Notes: a model not told the origin generated them from the letters alone. A stretch of 64,000 nucleotides of DNA from Palleronia aestuarii (GCF_003253995.1 NZ_QKZL01000011.1:43426-107425), one strand, 5' to 3'. Counted from the first letter of the stretch, positions 17,841 through 27,078 are shown. Numbers and translations are program-made.

Positions 17841-18568
17841 TCCGTACCGCCATTTTTGCCCTGATGGGCCTCGGCGCCGTCACCGCCTGCGGTCGGATGC
17901 AGGAGGTGGGCCGCGCGCCCGAACTCACTCCCGTGACCTCCGGGACGGAGATGCGCGCCATGGCCACCCCGGGCCTGCCACTCTACGCGGAACCCGATCG
18001 CCCCGTCGATCAGGCCTCGCTCTGGACCGGAGCCCGCGGCTCGCTCCTCGGCAACCGTCGCGCGGAGACCCGCGGCGACATCCTGACCGTGGTGATCGAG
18101 ATCGACGACCGCGCGGAGTTCTCGAACTCCTCGGAGCGCTCCCGCTCCGGGTCGGAGGAGATGGGTGTTCCCTCGCTTTTCGGCATCCCGCAAAGGCTCA
18201 ATCGCTCGATGCCCGACGGCGCGACGCTCGACAGCGCCGTGGGCCTCAGCTCAAACAGCCGCAGCTCGGGCGACGGGTCCGTGAGCCGCAACGAGCAGCT
18301 GACGCTGCGCGTGGCCGCGACCGTGACCGACGTGCTCCCGAACGGCTCGCTCGCCATCGAGGGCCGCCAGGAAGTGCGCGTGAACTACGAACTGCGCGAG
18401 CTTCTCGTCACCGGCTACGTCCGGCCCGAGGACATCTCCCGCCAGAACGAGATCACCTACGACAAGATTGCCGCGGCACGCATTTCCTACGGCGGACGCG
18501 GCCAGATCACCGATGTTCAGCAGCCCCGCTACGGCCAGCAGGTCGTGGACCGGATCCTGCCCTTCTAG
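17837..18568 (+). CDS. flgH: L-ring lipoprotein FlgH
   Basis: Outer-membrane L-ring subunit, 243 residues. A lipobox (AVTAC) ends the signal peptide near residue 17. Family blocks include GARGSLLGNRRAETRGDILT and SLAIEGRQEVRVNYELREL, followed by VRPEDISRQNEITYDKIAAA. It overlaps flgA by four bases. Confidence 0.96.
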   Translation: MIRTAIFALMGLGAVTACGRMQEVGRAPELTPVTSGTEMRAMATPGLPLYAEPDRPVDQASLWTGARGSLLGNRRAETRGDILTVVIEIDDRAEFSNSSERSRSGSEEMGVPSLFGIPQRLNRSMPDGATLDSAVGLSSNSRSSGDGSVSRNEQLTLRVAATVTDVLPNGSLAIEGRQEVRVNYELRELLVTGYVRPEDISRQNEITYDKIAAARISYGGRGQITDVQQPRYGQQVVDRILPF

Positions 18569-18577
18569 GAGACCCCC

Positions 18578-19192
18578 ATGCTCGCGAAAGTCCTCCCCCT
18601 CGCGATCGGGCTGATCGGCCTCGGCGCCGGTGTCGGCGCCGGCATCGCGCTCCGCCCCGACCCCGCCCCGTCGGCCGATGCCGAACTGGCCGGCGGCGAC
18701 CTGCCCGCAGGCGCCCTTGCCCCCTGCGGCGATCCGCATGCCGGAGAGGCCGGCGCGACGGACGCCCATGGCGCGCCCGCGGGGAAGGCCGACGCCCATG
18801 GCGGCGGGCACGGCGACGCCCCCAAGGGTGCCCCGGCGCATGGCGGCGCCGACGAGCATGGCGAGTCCGGCACGGAGTTCGTCGCGATGCCCAATCAGTT
18901 CGTCGTTCCGGTGATCGCCGACGATGCCGTGGGCGCGCTGGTGGTGGCCTCCCTCTCGCTCGAGGTGGACGCGCTCACCACGGACGAGGCCAACCGCCGG
19001 GAGCCTAAGCTGCGCGACGGCTTCCTTCGCATCCTTATGGACCATGCCAACAACGGCGGTTTCGACGGAGCCTTCACCTCGAACGGCGCGATGGATAACA
19101 TCCGCCGCGCGCTTGTCGAGAGCGGCCGCCAGGTTCTCGGTCCGAGCCTCAGGGACGTCCTGATCCTCGATCTCAATCGTCAGGATCTTTAG
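18578..19192 (+). CDS. FliL-like protein with His/Gly-rich linker (second FliL)
   Basis: A 204-residue protein with one N-terminal transmembrane segment (VLPLAIGLIGLGAGVGAGIA) and a periplasmic C-terminal domain that resembles FliL (EFVAMPNQFVVPVI, REPKLRDGFLRILMDHANNG, VLGPSLRDVLILDLN). Between them, about residues 45-95, lies a His/Gly/Ala/Asp-rich linker with several AHG or HGG units, which might bind metal ions; that is inference. It is the last gene of the flgB operon. A canonical fliL lies at 28345-28857, so this is a second, diverged copy. Confidence 0.75.
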   Translation: MLAKVLPLAIGLIGLGAGVGAGIALRPDPAPSADAELAGGDLPAGALAPCGDPHAGEAGATDAHGAPAGKADAHGGGHGDAPKGAPAHGGADEHGESGTEFVAMPNQFVVPVIADDAVGALVVASLSLEVDALTTDEANRREPKLRDGFLRILMDHANNGGFDGAFTSNGAMDNIRRALVESGRQVLGPSLRDVLILDLNRQDL

Positions 19193-19547
19193 GCCGCCGC
19201 GCTTTCGCGGCCGCGTCGTCCGACAACGTCCCGAGCACGTCCGACCTCCCGAACGCCCTGCGCGCCTCGCGCAGGGCGTTTTCGTGCGTCACCCGAAGCA
19301 TGGCCATCTGGGCCTGTGCGCGGGTCAACTGCTCTTCGGTCGCTGCAAGCCAGGCCACGTCCGCGCCGAGAAGCCGCGCCGCGTCGAGCCCGGTGTCGCG
19401 GCTGCGCGCGTCGCGCGCCTCCTCGATCCGCGCGATATCGGCGCGCAGGCGATTCATGTGGGCGACGATCCCCTCGACCTTGGCGAGCTCGCGGTCGCGC
19501 ATCATCCGCGCGATGGCGGAGAGGCGGGAGAGATCGTTCGTCTTCAT
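19173..19547 (-). CDS. FliJ-like coiled-coil flagellar protein candidate
   Basis: A 124-residue, Arg/Ala/Glu-rich protein predicted to be almost entirely helical (MKTNDLSRLSAIARMMRDRE followed by long heptad-like stretches). Size, composition and location after flhB suggest an FliJ-type general chaperone/ATPase stalk, but there is no diagnostic motif. Its start overlaps the flhB stop by four bases. Its 3' end overlaps the convergent FliL-like gene by 20 bases, and its coding sequence contains a terminator that serves the opposite strand. Confidence 0.6.
   Translation of the reverse strand: MKTNDLSRLSAIARMMRDRELAKVEGIVAHMNRLRADIARIEEARDARSRDTGLDAARLLGADVAWLAATEEQLTRAQAQMAMLRVTHENALREARRAFGRSDVLGTLSDDAAAKARRPKDPDD
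19252..19280 (+). terminator. Intrinsic terminator of the flgB operon, inside the FliJ-like gene
   Basis: A perfect 13-base-pair stem (AACGCCCTGCGCG/CGCGCAGGGCGTT) with a three-base loop is followed on the plus strand by TTC, giving four T in a row counting the stem end. It lies 60 bases beyond the stop of the FliL-like gene, within the antisense coding sequence of the FliJ-like gene. Confidence 0.75.
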
Positions 19548-20629
19548 GCCCCGCGCGCCCGGCGTCGCATGTCCTCGGCGAAGCGGATGGAGACCGCGAC
19601 GGCGGCGTAATGCTCCGGCCGCACCTCCTCGCCGATCTCGACGACGGCATGGAGTGCGCGGGCGGTGGGCGGATCGCTATGGATCGGCACGCCCGCCTCG
19701 GCCGCCTTCTCGCGGATCCGCGCGGCGACCTCGTCGACCCCCTTGGCCACGCAGAGCGGCGCGCCCGGCGAGGTGCGGCTCCATTTCAGCGCCACGGCGT
19801 AATGGGTCGGGTTGACGATGACGACGGTGGCCTCGGGCACGTCGGCGAGCATCTGGTTCATCGCGATTTCATAGCCGCGCTGCCTGCGCTTCTGCTTGAA
19901 ATGCGGATCGCCCTCGCTTTCCTTGTGCTCGTCCTTCATCTCCTTGAAGGACATGCGGTTCTTGCGCATGTGCTCGGCCCGTTGCCACAGGAAATCGATC
20001 CCGCCGAGGCAGAGCGACACCGCCGTCACGAGCATCAGGAAGGTGAGCGCGAGCTCGAGGAAGGTGGCCGTGACATGTCCTGGGGTCAGCGCCATGGCGG
20101 CCATGATCTGCGGCATGCGGGAGGCGATGAACCAGAAGAGAATGACGCCGTAGATGAGGAGCTTGACCGTGCTCTTGGCGAATTCGAAGAGACCGCCGCG
20201 GCCGAACTTGTTCTTGGCGTTCGAGAGGATCGAGATGCGGTTGAGCTTCGGCTGCAGCTTCGACCCCGTCACGGTGAGGGCCTGCTGCCCGATCACCGAC
20301 AGGAGCGCGCAGACGGCAGGGATGAAGAGCCAGGGCGCAATCGCCATCCCGATCTCGAGCATCAGCCCGCCCGCGAAGGCGGTTCCGCCACCCGAGGCGA
20401 TCTCCTGCGAGAGCGAGCCCGCGCGGGAGAGAATCCCCTCGAGAATCCCGCCCATGGAGGAAAGCGACGCGCTGCCCATCGCGAGGCCCGTCATCAGGAG
20501 CCCCGCATAGGCTCCGGTCGTGATGAGGTCGGTCGAGCGCGGGATCTCGCCTTTCTTGCGCGCGTCGTCGAGCTTCTTCTGCGACGGGTCGAATTGCTTG
20601 TCGTCGCCTTCGTCGTCGCCCCCGCTCAT
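19544..20629 (-). CDS. flhB: Flagellar export switch protein FlhB
   Basis: Inner-membrane export protein that switches substrate specificity. The 361-residue protein starts MSGGDDEGDDKQFDPSQKKL and has four hydrophobic segments. Its cytoplasmic domain carries the autocleavage site in VVIVNPTHYAVALKW (NPTH). The start at 20629 overlaps the fliR stop by four bases; the open frame extends upstream inside fliR without family similarity. It is transcribed with flhA and fliR. Confidence 0.96.
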   Translation of the reverse strand: MSGGDDEGDDKQFDPSQKKLDDARKKGEIPRSTDLITTGAYAGLLMTGLAMGSASLSSMGGILEGILSRAGSLSQEIASGGGTAFAGGLMLEIGMAIAPWLFIPAVCALLSVIGQQALTVTGSKLQPKLNRISILSNAKNKFGRGGLFEFAKSTVKLLIYGVILFWFIASRMPQIMAAMALTPGHVTATFLELALTFLMLVTAVSLCLGGIDFLWQRAEHMRKNRMSFKEMKDEHKESEGDPHFKQKRRQRGYEIAMNQMLADVPEATVVIVNPTHYAVALKWSRTSPGAPLCVAKGVDEVAARIREKAAEAGVPIHSDPPTARALHAVVEIGEEVRPEHYAAVAVSIRFAEDMRRRARGA

Positions 20630-21399
20630 CGCGGTGCCCCGACCGGATCGATCAGGAAGCCGTCCATGGCAGAGACCCAGATCTGCAGGATGAAGGGCAG
20701 CGCGAGCATCAGGAGGATGAGCCCGCCCGCGGTGATCGCGGGGGCGCCGACGAACGACACCATGAGCTGCGGCATGGCGCGGTTGATGACGCCGAGGGCG
20801 AGATTGTAGACGAGCGAGGTGATGACGAACGGCGCGGCGAGCGAGAAGCCGAGGGCGAAAGCCCGCGCGACGCGCTCGATCCCCCATTCGAGGAGGTCGG
20901 ACGGCGCCGGGAACTGGCCTGCCGGCAGAAGATCATAGGAGAGCACGAAGAGCTGGACGATCTTCACGTGGAGCCCGAGCATCACCGCGAGTGCCAGGCC
21001 CGAGATCACCATGATATGCCCGATCGCGGGCTGCGGGTCGAGCGCGGCGCCGCCGAGGATCTGCGCGAGCGAGACCGATTGCGCGGCGATCGAGCCCGCG
21101 ATCTGCAGCGCGAGGACGAAAAGGCGCAGGAGCGCGCCGAGGGTGAGCCCGATGACCACCTCCGCGAAGAGAAACGTGCCGAGATAGAAGTCGGGATCGA
21201 GCACGGGCATCATCGAGGCCACGGCAGGCGCGGTGATGAGGGTGAAGGCCAGCGCAAGTACGCCGCGCACCCGCATCGGCACGGTCCGTTCCCCGAAGGC
21301 CGGCAGGAGCGCCATTGCGGCGCCGACCCGGAGAAAGACCGCAAAGCCCAGCATCAGCGTCTCGCGCGAGATCTGCAGAAGCTCGGCCAGCGCGATCAT
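20626..21399 (-). CDS. fliR: Flagellar export apparatus protein FliR
   Basis: A 257-residue polytopic membrane protein of the export gate. Characteristic segments are FAVFLRVGAAMALLPAFGER near the N-terminus, LLRLFVLALQIAGSIAAQSV, and a C-terminal LMVSFVGAPAITAGGLILLM helix. Both ends overlap neighbours (flhA and flhB) by four bases, indicating stoichiometric coupled expression. Confidence 0.95.
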   Translation of the reverse strand: MIALAELLQISRETLMLGFAVFLRVGAAMALLPAFGERTVPMRVRGVLALAFTLITAPAVASMMPVLDPDFYLGTFLFAEVVIGLTLGALLRLFVLALQIAGSIAAQSVSLAQILGGAALDPQPAIGHIMVISGLALAVMLGLHVKIVQLFVLSYDLLPAGQFPAPSDLLEWGIERVARAFALGFSLAAPFVITSLVYNLALGVINRAMPQLMVSFVGAPAITAGGLILLMLALPFILQIWVSAMDGFLIDPVGAPR

Positions 21400-23477
21400 C
21401 CCGGCACCATCCCCACGAGCGAGGGCCGCGCTTCCGTCCCCAGTTCCTCGAAGCTTAGAACCGGATTGGTGATGCCGCGTGCCGAGAGCACCATCCTGAG
21501 GAAACGCCGGCGCCGGGCGGAGGTGATGAGCGCCGCGAATACCCCCTCGTCGGCCGCGGCTCCGAGCCGGTCGGCGGTCGAGGACACGAGCCGGTTGAAG
21601 TCGTCGGGCGGCAGCGCGACGGTGATGTCACCCTCGTCGCCGTTCAGGTGGTGCTGATTGAAGAGCTGCTCCCATTCGGGGGCGAGCTGGACGAGCGGCA
21701 CGGTGCCGTCGGGGCGCTTCAACTCCGCCACGAGCTGGAATCCCAGCCGCTGGCGCACGCGCTCGCAGATGCCCTCCGGCGTGACCGTGGCGCCCCGCGC
21801 CCCTGCGATCGCTTCGAGGATCAGCGGGAGGTTGCGGATCGACACGCGCTCCTCGAGGAGAAGCCGCAGGACCTGCAACAGAAGCTCGACTGGCACCTTG
21901 TCGGGAATGAGCTCGTCGATCAGCCGCTTGTTGGCCGCGGCGCGGTGGGGATCGCTCAACCGGGTGAACTCGTCGAGGAGCCGGCGCAGCGCTTTCAGCG
22001 TCATCAGCCGAGGGAAGTTCGACTTGATGACCTCGAGAAGGTGCGTGGCCAGCACTTCGGGCGGAGAGACGGTGGTCAGGCCGGAGAGCGCGACCTCCTC
22101 CTGCCGATCGCGATCGATCCAACGCGCGGGCGCGCCGTAGACCGGCTCGGCCACGTCGGTGCCCGCGGGAAGCCCCGGCGCGCCGTCCGACAGGAGCGCG
22201 AGAATCCGGTCGGGGAAAATCCGGTCACGCACCCGCTCGACCCCCTGGATGCGGATGACGTAGGTGCCGTCGGGAAGGGTGGCGTCGTCGGTAAGCCGGA
22301 TCTCGGGGAGCACGATGCCGAAGCGGCTTGCGACATGGGTTCGCATGTTGCCGATCCGCGCGTCGAGCCCCGTCGCGGGGTCGAGGATCATCGGCACGAG
22401 GTCGGGCGCGAATTCGAGATGGATATCGTCGAGATCGAGCACGTCGCCGATCCCCTGACGCGCCGGCGCCTCCTCTTCCGTCCGCTCCGCGGGAATCGCG
22501 GCTTCGCGCTGCAGACGCCGGCGCGCGGACCAGCCGGCATAGCCGAGCGCCATCGCGCCCGCCATGAAGGGCACGAAGGGCAGGCCCGGCACCAGCGCGA
22601 AGAGCGCGAGGAGGACCGCGACGGTGATAAGCGCCGAGGGGTAACGGCCGAGCTGCGTGAAGAGCGCGAGATCGGTGGACCCGATCGCACCCCCCCGCGC
22701 AAGCAGCAGCGCGGAGGCGATGGAGATGATGACGGCGGGGATCTGCGTCACCAGCCCGTCGCCCACCGTGAGGATCGCGTAGGTGGTGAAGGCGTCGCCC
22801 ATCGCCATGCCGTGGACGACGACGCCCATGATGAGGCCCATCACGATGTTCAGCATCGTGATGAGCAGCCCCGCAACGGCATCGCCCTTGACGAATTTCG
22901 AGGCGCCGTCGAGCGATCCGAAGAACGTCATCTCCTGCTGGTCGACCTCGCGGCGGCCTTTCGCCTCGGTGTGATCGATGGCGCCCGCGCTCATGTCGGC
23001 ATCGATGGCGAGCTGCTTGCCCGGCATCGCGTCGAGTGCGAAGCGCGCGCCCACCTCGGCCATCCGCGATGCGCCCTTGGTGATGACCATAAAGTTCACG
23101 ATCAGGAGGACGCCGAAGACGACAAGGCCGAGGAAGACCGATCCGCCCATGACGAACATGGCGAAGCCCTGGATGACGTCGCCCGCGGCACCGGGGCCCG
23201 TATGGCCTTCGCCGATGATGAGCTTCGTCGACGACACGTTGAGCGACAGCCGCAGCATCAGCGAGGCGAGTAGCACCGTGGGGAAGGCCGAGAAGTCGAG
23301 CGGCCGCTCGATGAAGAGCGTGACCGTGAACATCAGGATCGCCAGGGCGAAAGAGGCGGCGAGGCCGACGTCGAGCACCCAGGACGGCACCGGCAGGATC
23401 ATCATCACGATGATCGCCATCAGCGCGAGGGCGAGCATCACCGTCGGCTGAAAGAGATTGCGGATGTCCAGTTTCAT
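21396..23477 (-). CDS. flhA: Flagellar export gate protein FlhA
   Basis: A 693-residue export gate subunit with about eight N-terminal transmembrane helices and a large cytoplasmic domain that docks substrates and chaperones. Conserved blocks include the FHIPEP-type loop region (GASRMAEVGARFALDAMPGK, then QLAIDADMSAGAI) and DLVTQIPAV-like LVTQIPAVIISIASALLLAR. The cytoplasmic linker and the C-terminal half (HLLEVIKSNFPRLMTLKALR) are intact. It overlaps the upstream SLT-like gene by four bases. Confidence 0.97.
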   Translation of the reverse strand: MKLDIRNLFQPTVMLALALMAIIVMMILPVPSWVLDVGLAASFALAILMFTVTLFIERPLDFSAFPTVLLASLMLRLSLNVSSTKLIIGEGHTGPGAAGDVIQGFAMFVMGGSVFLGLVVFGVLLIVNFMVITKGASRMAEVGARFALDAMPGKQLAIDADMSAGAIDHTEAKGRREVDQQEMTFFGSLDGASKFVKGDAVAGLLITMLNIVMGLIMGVVVHGMAMGDAFTTYAILTVGDGLVTQIPAVIISIASALLLARGGAIGSTDLALFTQLGRYPSALITVAVLLALFALVPGLPFVPFMAGAMALGYAGWSARRRLQREAAIPAERTEEEAPARQGIGDVLDLDDIHLEFAPDLVPMILDPATGLDARIGNMRTHVASRFGIVLPEIRLTDDATLPDGTYVIRIQGVERVRDRIFPDRILALLSDGAPGLPAGTDVAEPVYGAPARWIDRDRQEEVALSGLTTVSPPEVLATHLLEVIKSNFPRLMTLKALRRLLDEFTRLSDPHRAAANKRLIDELIPDKVPVELLLQVLRLLLEERVSIRNLPLILEAIAGARGATVTPEGICERVRQRLGFQLVAELKRPDGTVPLVQLAPEWEQLFNQHHLNGDEGDITVALPPDDFNRLVSSTADRLGAAADEGVFAALITSARRRRFLRMVLSARGITNPVLSFEELGTEARPSLVGMVPG

Positions 23478-24043
23478 CTTTCGTCAGATGACCCGGTGGC
23501 ACCGAGCGGCACCAGGGAGCCGGCGCCCGGCGCGCCGCCGCGGGACACGGCACGGGGCGCTTCGCGGAACGTCTCGAGCGCGGGACCGAGCGCCAGCGCG
23601 TAATCGCCCGTGCGGTCGCGCCAGGCGGCGACGGCCTTATCCCAATCGCCCAGATCGTCATGCAGGAGCGCGAGGAACCGTGCGGCGTAGCGCGCATTGG
23701 CGAGCGGGTCGAACATCTCGTCGAGAGAGGCGAAATGCCGTCCGTGGAGATCGAAATCCACGCGGAAACAACCGACCGCGAAGCTTTCCTCGCCTTCCCG
23801 GAAGACGTGATAGGCGCGGCCCAACGCCGTGTCGCGCGCATCGAAGCTCTGACTGCGGCCATCCACCGTCACTCGCCAGGGTGAGGGATCCGCAGAATCG
23901 CCCGCGACCTCCATCAGCACTTCGCGCGGGACGCCGTTCTCCTCGCCCGCCATGAGCGCCGCCCGTGCGCAATAACCTTCGCCCGCCGCCGCGAGGGCCT
24001 GGGGCAGGAGCGCTGCCAGAAGCATGACCACGGTTCTCCGCAT
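23474..24043 (-). CDS. SLT-fold periplasmic protein with altered active site
   Basis: A 189-residue exported protein (signal peptide through about residue 20) whose core follows lytic transglycosylase family 1: GVPREVLMEVAG near residue 40, GCFRVDFDLHGRHFASLDEM, then FDPLANARYAARFLALLHDD. In active enzymes the first block ends in ESG, supplying the catalytic Glu, and the second reads GxxQIN. Here the positions read GDSA (Asp49) and GCFRVD. It may be a non-catalytic or weakly active relative of flagellar SltF. It heads the flhA-fliR-flhB-fliJ-like operon. Confidence 0.75.
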   Translation of the reverse strand: MRRTVVMLLAALLPQALAAAGEGYCARAALMAGEENGVPREVLMEVAGDSADPSPWRVTVDGRSQSFDARDTALGRAYHVFREGEESFAVGCFRVDFDLHGRHFASLDEMFDPLANARYAARFLALLHDDLGDWDKAVAAWRDRTGDYALALGPALETFREAPRAVSRGGAPGAGSLVPLGATGSSDER

Positions 24044-24104
24044 ATGACCTCCAGTGTCGGCTCGGACGCCGACCGGGTACGCCGCCAGAATAAAGCCATC
24101 AAGC

Positions 24105-24119
24105 TTACCGGAGGGTTAC
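24105..24119. promoter_or_regulatory. CtrA-like box TTAC-N7-TTAC upstream of the flhA operon
   Basis: Two TTAC half-sites seven bases apart lie about 62 bases before the start of the SLT-like gene, in the only intergenic gap of this minus-strand flagellar block. Confidence 0.4.
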
Positions 24120-24135
24120 CCGCCGCCGCAAATCG

Positions 24136-26145
24136 CTATTCCCCGAGCAGGTCGCGCATCTCCGCGCGCATCGCCGCGCTCCGCTCGATGAGGGTGCGAT
24201 TGCGCGTCGCGAGGCTGGGCGTCAAGAATTCGTTCGGAGCCTCGGCGGAGGGATCGACGGCGGGCGGAGCCTCCGCGATCAACCGGATCGCCTCGATCTG
24301 AACGCTCAGCGCCTCCACTTCCGGCCCGTCGAGCCCGGCGAGGTAGGATTCGGCGATGTCGGCCTCCGCTTCGGCGACGGCGATCTCGGCCCGCAGCAAT
24401 CGCTCCTCGCGGGAGGGGATACCCTCGCCCTTGTCGAGATAACGTCGCGCCAAGTCGTTCAGCCCCTGGTCGGCGAGCCGCTCCGCGAGCTTGTAACGCG
24501 TTCCCGGCCGGGGCACCTCCCGGGTCACGAAACGGTTGGCCATCGTCAGGAACGCGGCATCTTCCTCGATCTCCGCGATCGTCTCGAAGAAATCCGTCCG
24601 CAGCGCCTCCATGTCCGCGCCCGGCCGCGCCTCCAGCGAATCTAGCCTGTGATCGGCATCCTGGTACGCTTTCGAGGCCAACATGCTGCGGAAGAGCGCG
24701 GTGTCGAGCGCAAGCCCCTCCGGACCGCGGCTCTCGAATCCGAGCGAGATCGCCTGATCGAGCGTCGCGGCCGGCACCTGGCGGCCGTCCTCGCGCGCGG
24801 TATCGAGAAGAAGCGTCAGCGCTTCTGCCGCGCGGGGCGCGCGGGCCTCGACGATCGGAAGGAGCGCGTCGGTCCCGTCCTTGCCGGCCTCCTTCGCCCG
24901 GTCGAGCTTCACGTCGACGATCCCCATCTCGTCCGATTGCGCGCCTCCCCGCTCGATCGCCCGCCTGACACCGATCGCGGCCTCGACCTCGTCCGCATCG
25001 ATGAGCGCCTCGGCGAGGCGAGGTCCGAGATGGCGACGCAGGTGAACGGGCAAATTCGAGAAGGCCGACGAGATCGGGCGTAGATCGTCCGGCATCGCCG
25101 GTTCGCTCGAGATCATCGCGAAGATCGCTGCGACCGGATCGCAATCGCGCTGCGCCGTCAGATGCGGTGCCGGCACCGGGCCGTCCATCAACGACGCGGC
25201 CTCTCTCAGAAGCGCGAGCTGAGGCAGATCAGGATCGGCCTGCGCAAGAACAGAGCGCGCCTCAGCGCCGAAGGTCATGAAGACGAAGGCCCGCGCCAGT
25301 TCACCCGACGCGGTGGCCGATTCGTCGGCCATCCGCGCTCTGAGTTCGCCGAGGCCACCCATCGGATTCTCGGCATCTCCCCAGTTCGCGAGATCCAGCA
25401 TTCCCGCTTCGGGACAGATGGCCGGCGCCGGGCGGTTCCGCCGCTCGGGGCTGTCGCGGTCGATCTGTGTTTCGATGCGCATGTTCGGAAACGCGGGACC
25501 CTCGGGCTCTCGAGCGACCGATTCGGGCTCAGGCTCAGGCTCGGGTTCGGGCTGAGGCTCGGGCGGACGGATTGGCTCAATTACATCTGCATCGACGAGA
25601 CCCTGCGCCGCGCCGCGTGCGAATTTCTCGACGATCTCCCCGCGCAGCCGTTCGGTCCGGGCCAGGCCCTCGGCCGGGCGAAGCAGACCGTCCCTGTTTT
25701 CGGGCCCGGCGATCCCGCGCGGCAGGAGAAAGAGCGGGAGCGGTTCCAATTCACCGTGATCGGGAAGCTCGACACCGCGGCTTACATCCTTTGGCTCGCC
25801 CGCCATCACGTCGAGAACGAGCCAACCGTTCGGAAGCGCGTCGGTCTCGACCACGCAGCGGCAGCCCAGCATGATGTCGAGTACGCCGGGTCGGACCTGG
25901 GTGAGCGATTGCAACCGCTCGCGCGAAATACGTCGGTAGACTTGCGAAAGATCGAAATCGACCCGCCCTGCGAACAGCCGAACCCCATCCTCTGTCTGCT
26001 CGATCCGCCAGTCGGGTCGATTAGCGAAATCGACGACGATGCGGGTGAAGCTCCCATGCTCGCCGCTGCGAACGAGGACGGTCTGCGCCGCGGCGGGCAG
26101 CGCGAGACAGGTGAGAAGCACGAAGGCGAGAAGCGCTCGCCTCAT
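24136..26145 (-). CDS. Large periplasmic motility-locus protein of unknown function
   Basis: A 669-residue protein with a signal peptide (MRRALLAFVLLTCLALPAAA), an N-terminal beta-rich segment (VLVRSGEHGSFTRIVVDFAN, about residues 23-115, AMIN-like in appearance), a Pro/Glu repeat (PEPQPEPEPEPEPES, about residue 200) and a long helical C-terminal half that resembles TPR-type solenoids. No catalytic motif was seen. Its start overlaps motA by four bases, so it is coupled to the stator gene. By position and type it could play the part that periplasmic MotC plays in rhizobia; that is inference. Confidence 0.7.
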   Translation of the reverse strand: MRRALLAFVLLTCLALPAAAQTVLVRSGEHGSFTRIVVDFANRPDWRIEQTEDGVRLFAGRVDFDLSQVYRRISRERLQSLTQVRPGVLDIMLGCRCVVETDALPNGWLVLDVMAGEPKDVSRGVELPDHGELEPLPLFLLPRGIAGPENRDGLLRPAEGLARTERLRGEIVEKFARGAAQGLVDADVIEPIRPPEPQPEPEPEPEPESVAREPEGPAFPNMRIETQIDRDSPERRNRPAPAICPEAGMLDLANWGDAENPMGGLGELRARMADESATASGELARAFVFMTFGAEARSVLAQADPDLPQLALLREAASLMDGPVPAPHLTAQRDCDPVAAIFAMISSEPAMPDDLRPISSAFSNLPVHLRRHLGPRLAEALIDADEVEAAIGVRRAIERGGAQSDEMGIVDVKLDRAKEAGKDGTDALLPIVEARAPRAAEALTLLLDTAREDGRQVPAATLDQAISLGFESRGPEGLALDTALFRSMLASKAYQDADHRLDSLEARPGADMEALRTDFFETIAEIEEDAAFLTMANRFVTREVPRPGTRYKLAERLADQGLNDLARRYLDKGEGIPSREERLLRAEIAVAEAEADIAESYLAGLDGPEVEALSVQIEAIRLIAEAPPAVDPSAEAPNEFLTPSLATRNRTLIERSAAMRAEMRDLLGE

Positions 26146-27005
26146 GCTGCCTTGGCGCTCTTCAGCGCTTCCTCGAGCTCGTTGTAGCCGGGCCGCACGT
26201 GGCCTGGCGTATTCTGACGTCCGACCTCGATGCAGATCGAGGGGCTGTGATTGTGCAGGTTCGCGACCAGCACCTCGCGGATGAGCTGATAGAAATGCGC
26301 GTCCTCCTCGACCACGGCCTTCAGCTTGGAAGCGAAGGGTGCGACGAAACCGTAGGCCAGGAACACGCCGAGGAACGTTCCGACGAGGGCGCCGCCGATC
26401 ATCTTGCCCAGAACCTCCGGCGGCTGGTCGATGGAGCCCATCGTCTTGATGACGCCGAGCACCGCGGCGACGATCCCGAGCGCCGGCAGGCCATCGGCCA
26501 CCGTCTGCAGGGCATGGCTCGAATGCATCGAATGGTGCAGGTTGGCTTCCATCCGCTTCTCGAGCACTTCCTCGACCTGGTGCGGGTCGTCGTAGTTCAT
26601 GGACGCTGCGCGCAGCGTGTCGCAGATGAGGTCGACGGCTTCCTTGTCGGCCGAGATACGCGGGTAACGACCGAAGATGGCGCTTTCGTCCGGAGCCTCG
26701 ATATGCGCCTCGAGTTCCACCGGATTCGACTTCGCGACCCGCACCAGTTCGAAGAGGAGGCAGAGCAGGTCGCGGTAATCGTCATGCTTCCATTTCGTAC
26801 CTTTGAAGACCCGGCCCACGTCCTTCAACGTCTTCTTGATCGACGGCAGGTCGTTAGAGAGCAGGAACGCGCCCAGCGCCGCACCGCCGATCATCATCAT
26901 TTCGAACGGAAGCGACTTGAGGATGATCCCCATCTTGCCCCCGGCCGCGAGATAGCCGCCGAACACCATCACCAGGACCACGACGATTCCGACGAGACCG
27001 ATCAT
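26142..27005 (-). CDS. motA: Flagellar stator protein MotA
   Basis: Proton-channel stator subunit, 287 residues. It begins MIGLVGIVVVLVMVFGGYLA (first transmembrane helix), then MMMIGGAALGAFLLSN. The family signature is present as ALQTVADGLPALGIVAAVLG followed by IKTMGSIDQPPEVLGKMIGG and ALVGTFLGVFLAYGF. The cytoplasmic loop has charged residues for rotor contact. MotB, its obligate partner, is not found in this window and must lie elsewhere. Confidence 0.97.
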   Translation of the reverse strand: MIGLVGIVVVLVMVFGGYLAAGGKMGIILKSLPFEMMMIGGAALGAFLLSNDLPSIKKTLKDVGRVFKGTKWKHDDYRDLLCLLFELVRVAKSNPVELEAHIEAPDESAIFGRYPRISADKEAVDLICDTLRAASMNYDDPHQVEEVLEKRMEANLHHSMHSSHALQTVADGLPALGIVAAVLGVIKTMGSIDQPPEVLGKMIGGALVGTFLGVFLAYGFVAPFASKLKAVVEEDAHFYQLIREVLVANLHNHSPSICIEVGRQNTPGHVRPGYNELEEALKSAKAA

Positions 27006-27078
27006 TCTGAACTTCCTTGCTGTCCGAGTTTCGCCGGAACCATGGTGTAGAAAGGTTAACTTTCCGTCGGCGGGCGCC

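Noticed and set aside
27030..27070. AAAGGTTAACTTT between the MotE-like gene and motA as a CtrA site or operator
   Set aside because: Only one TTAA half-site is present and the flanks are not a true inverted repeat when read carefully.
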